Assembly (NCBI GenBank): GCA_016713305.1
Contig: JADJPK010000009.1
Location: 310,001-374,000 of the forward strand
Length of the DNA stretch: 64,000 bases
Source of the DNA: Betaproteobacteria bacterium
Lineage (GTDB): Bacteria > Pseudomonadota > Gammaproteobacteria > Burkholderiales > Ga0077523
Direction: 5' to 3'
In this document: piece after piece, positions 63,831 to 64,000 of the stretch
Position numbering within the stretch: position 1 is the first letter of the stretch
How the letters are laid out: each line of letters opens with the position of its first letter
Program-made: the position numbers and the translations under genes
The notes under the pieces: model-generated
Seen by the model: the letters and a program-made list of their open reading frames with translations, nothing else
Databases searched by the model: none
What the model was told of the DNA's origin: nothing

Positions 63831-64000
63831 ATGCGTCCCCTGGACGGAATCACTGTCGTCGCGCTCGAGCACGTCATCGCGGCCCCTTTCTGCACCCGCC
63901 AGCTCGCCGAACTGGGCGCGCGCATCATCAAGATCGAGCGGCCCGAAGTCGGTGACCCCGCCCGCGGCTACGACACGCGCGTGAAGGGCATGGCCTCGCA
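63831..64000 (+). CDS. CaiB/BaiF-family CoA-transferase (3' end beyond the window)
   Basis: Only 56 codons are present from ATG 63831: MRPLDGITVVALEHVIAAPF, then CTRQLAELGARIIKIERPEVGD and ARGYDTRVKG. This is the start of class-III CoA-transferases (LDG-x-x-V-x-x-LE ... LAELGARVIKIERPE.GD.AR). The family moves CoA between carboxylic acids. Gap to the dehydrogenase is 248 nt with no other gene seen. Confidence 0.85.
   Translation, partial: MRPLDGITVVALEHVIAAPFCTRQLAELGARIIKIERPEVGDPARGYDTRVKGMAS

Overview
The window is high-GC, densely coded DNA of betaproteobacterial character. I infer this from three tripartite-tricarboxylate (Bug-type) substrate-binding proteins, several PEP-CTERM proteins, a CbpA/CbpM/Hsp20 heat-shock cluster and a globin-coupled diguanylate cyclase. 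I cannot name the species. No rRNA, tRNA or CRISPR array was recognised.

Layout. 1-12.1 kb: 3' part of a giant secreted protein with RTX-like repeats, beta-helices, cohesin-like domains and a dockerin-like domain, followed by a small PEP-CTERM protein. 12.8-19.9 kb: SMP-30/gluconolactonase, a PEP-CTERM protein, a hybrid kinase/LuxR regulator pair, and one ORF that joins two PEP-CTERM proteins head to tail. 19.9-31.5 kb: a lower-GC accessory island with nearly all genes on the minus strand. It holds broken toxin-antitoxin genes, small membrane proteins and lipoproteins, a broken SMC-like ATPase, a broken Fic protein, an IS110 fragment, an intact HigBA-type pair, four copies of a dispersed repeat, a REP-bounded mini-element and a duplicated gene fragment. 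31.5-38.8 kb: a second, frameshifted copy of the dihydrodipicolinate-synthase-like gene, a flavin monooxygenase and an RND efflux operon. 38.9-44.5 kb: an ATPase-type transcription regulator, panB and a globin-coupled GGDEF protein. 44.7-51.2 kb: a seven-gene minus-strand block, TPR protein - ABC ATPase - FtsX-type permease - LolA-like protein - outer-membrane protein - LytS kinase - LytTR regulator. 51.7-58.9 kb: a PEP-CTERM protein, a CinA-like protein, and a catabolic group (enolase-superfamily enzyme, PLP aminotransferase, two Bug proteins). 59-61.4 kb: heat-shock genes around divergent sigma-32-like promoters. 61.4-64 kb: another Bug protein, an alcohol-dehydrogenase-like protein and the start of a CaiB/BaiF CoA-transferase.

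Important caution: about a dozen otherwise well-conserved genes carry single-base frameshifts, and most of these lie in short runs of G or C. This happens in the island (ATPase, Fic, DHDPS-like) and outside it (monooxygenase, RND pump, Bug protein, globin-GGDEF). Uncorrected sequencing indels are therefore a serious alternative to real gene decay.

Most interesting signals: the dockerin-bearing giant protein next to a small, possibly cohesin-like PEP-CTERM protein; the two-protein PEP-CTERM fusion; the repeat-structured island with a REP-like core motif that recurs in a perfect 28-bp palindrome 34 kb away; a 111-bp near-perfect copy of the hybrid-kinase 5' region inside the island; and a GGDEF domain whose signature has degenerated.
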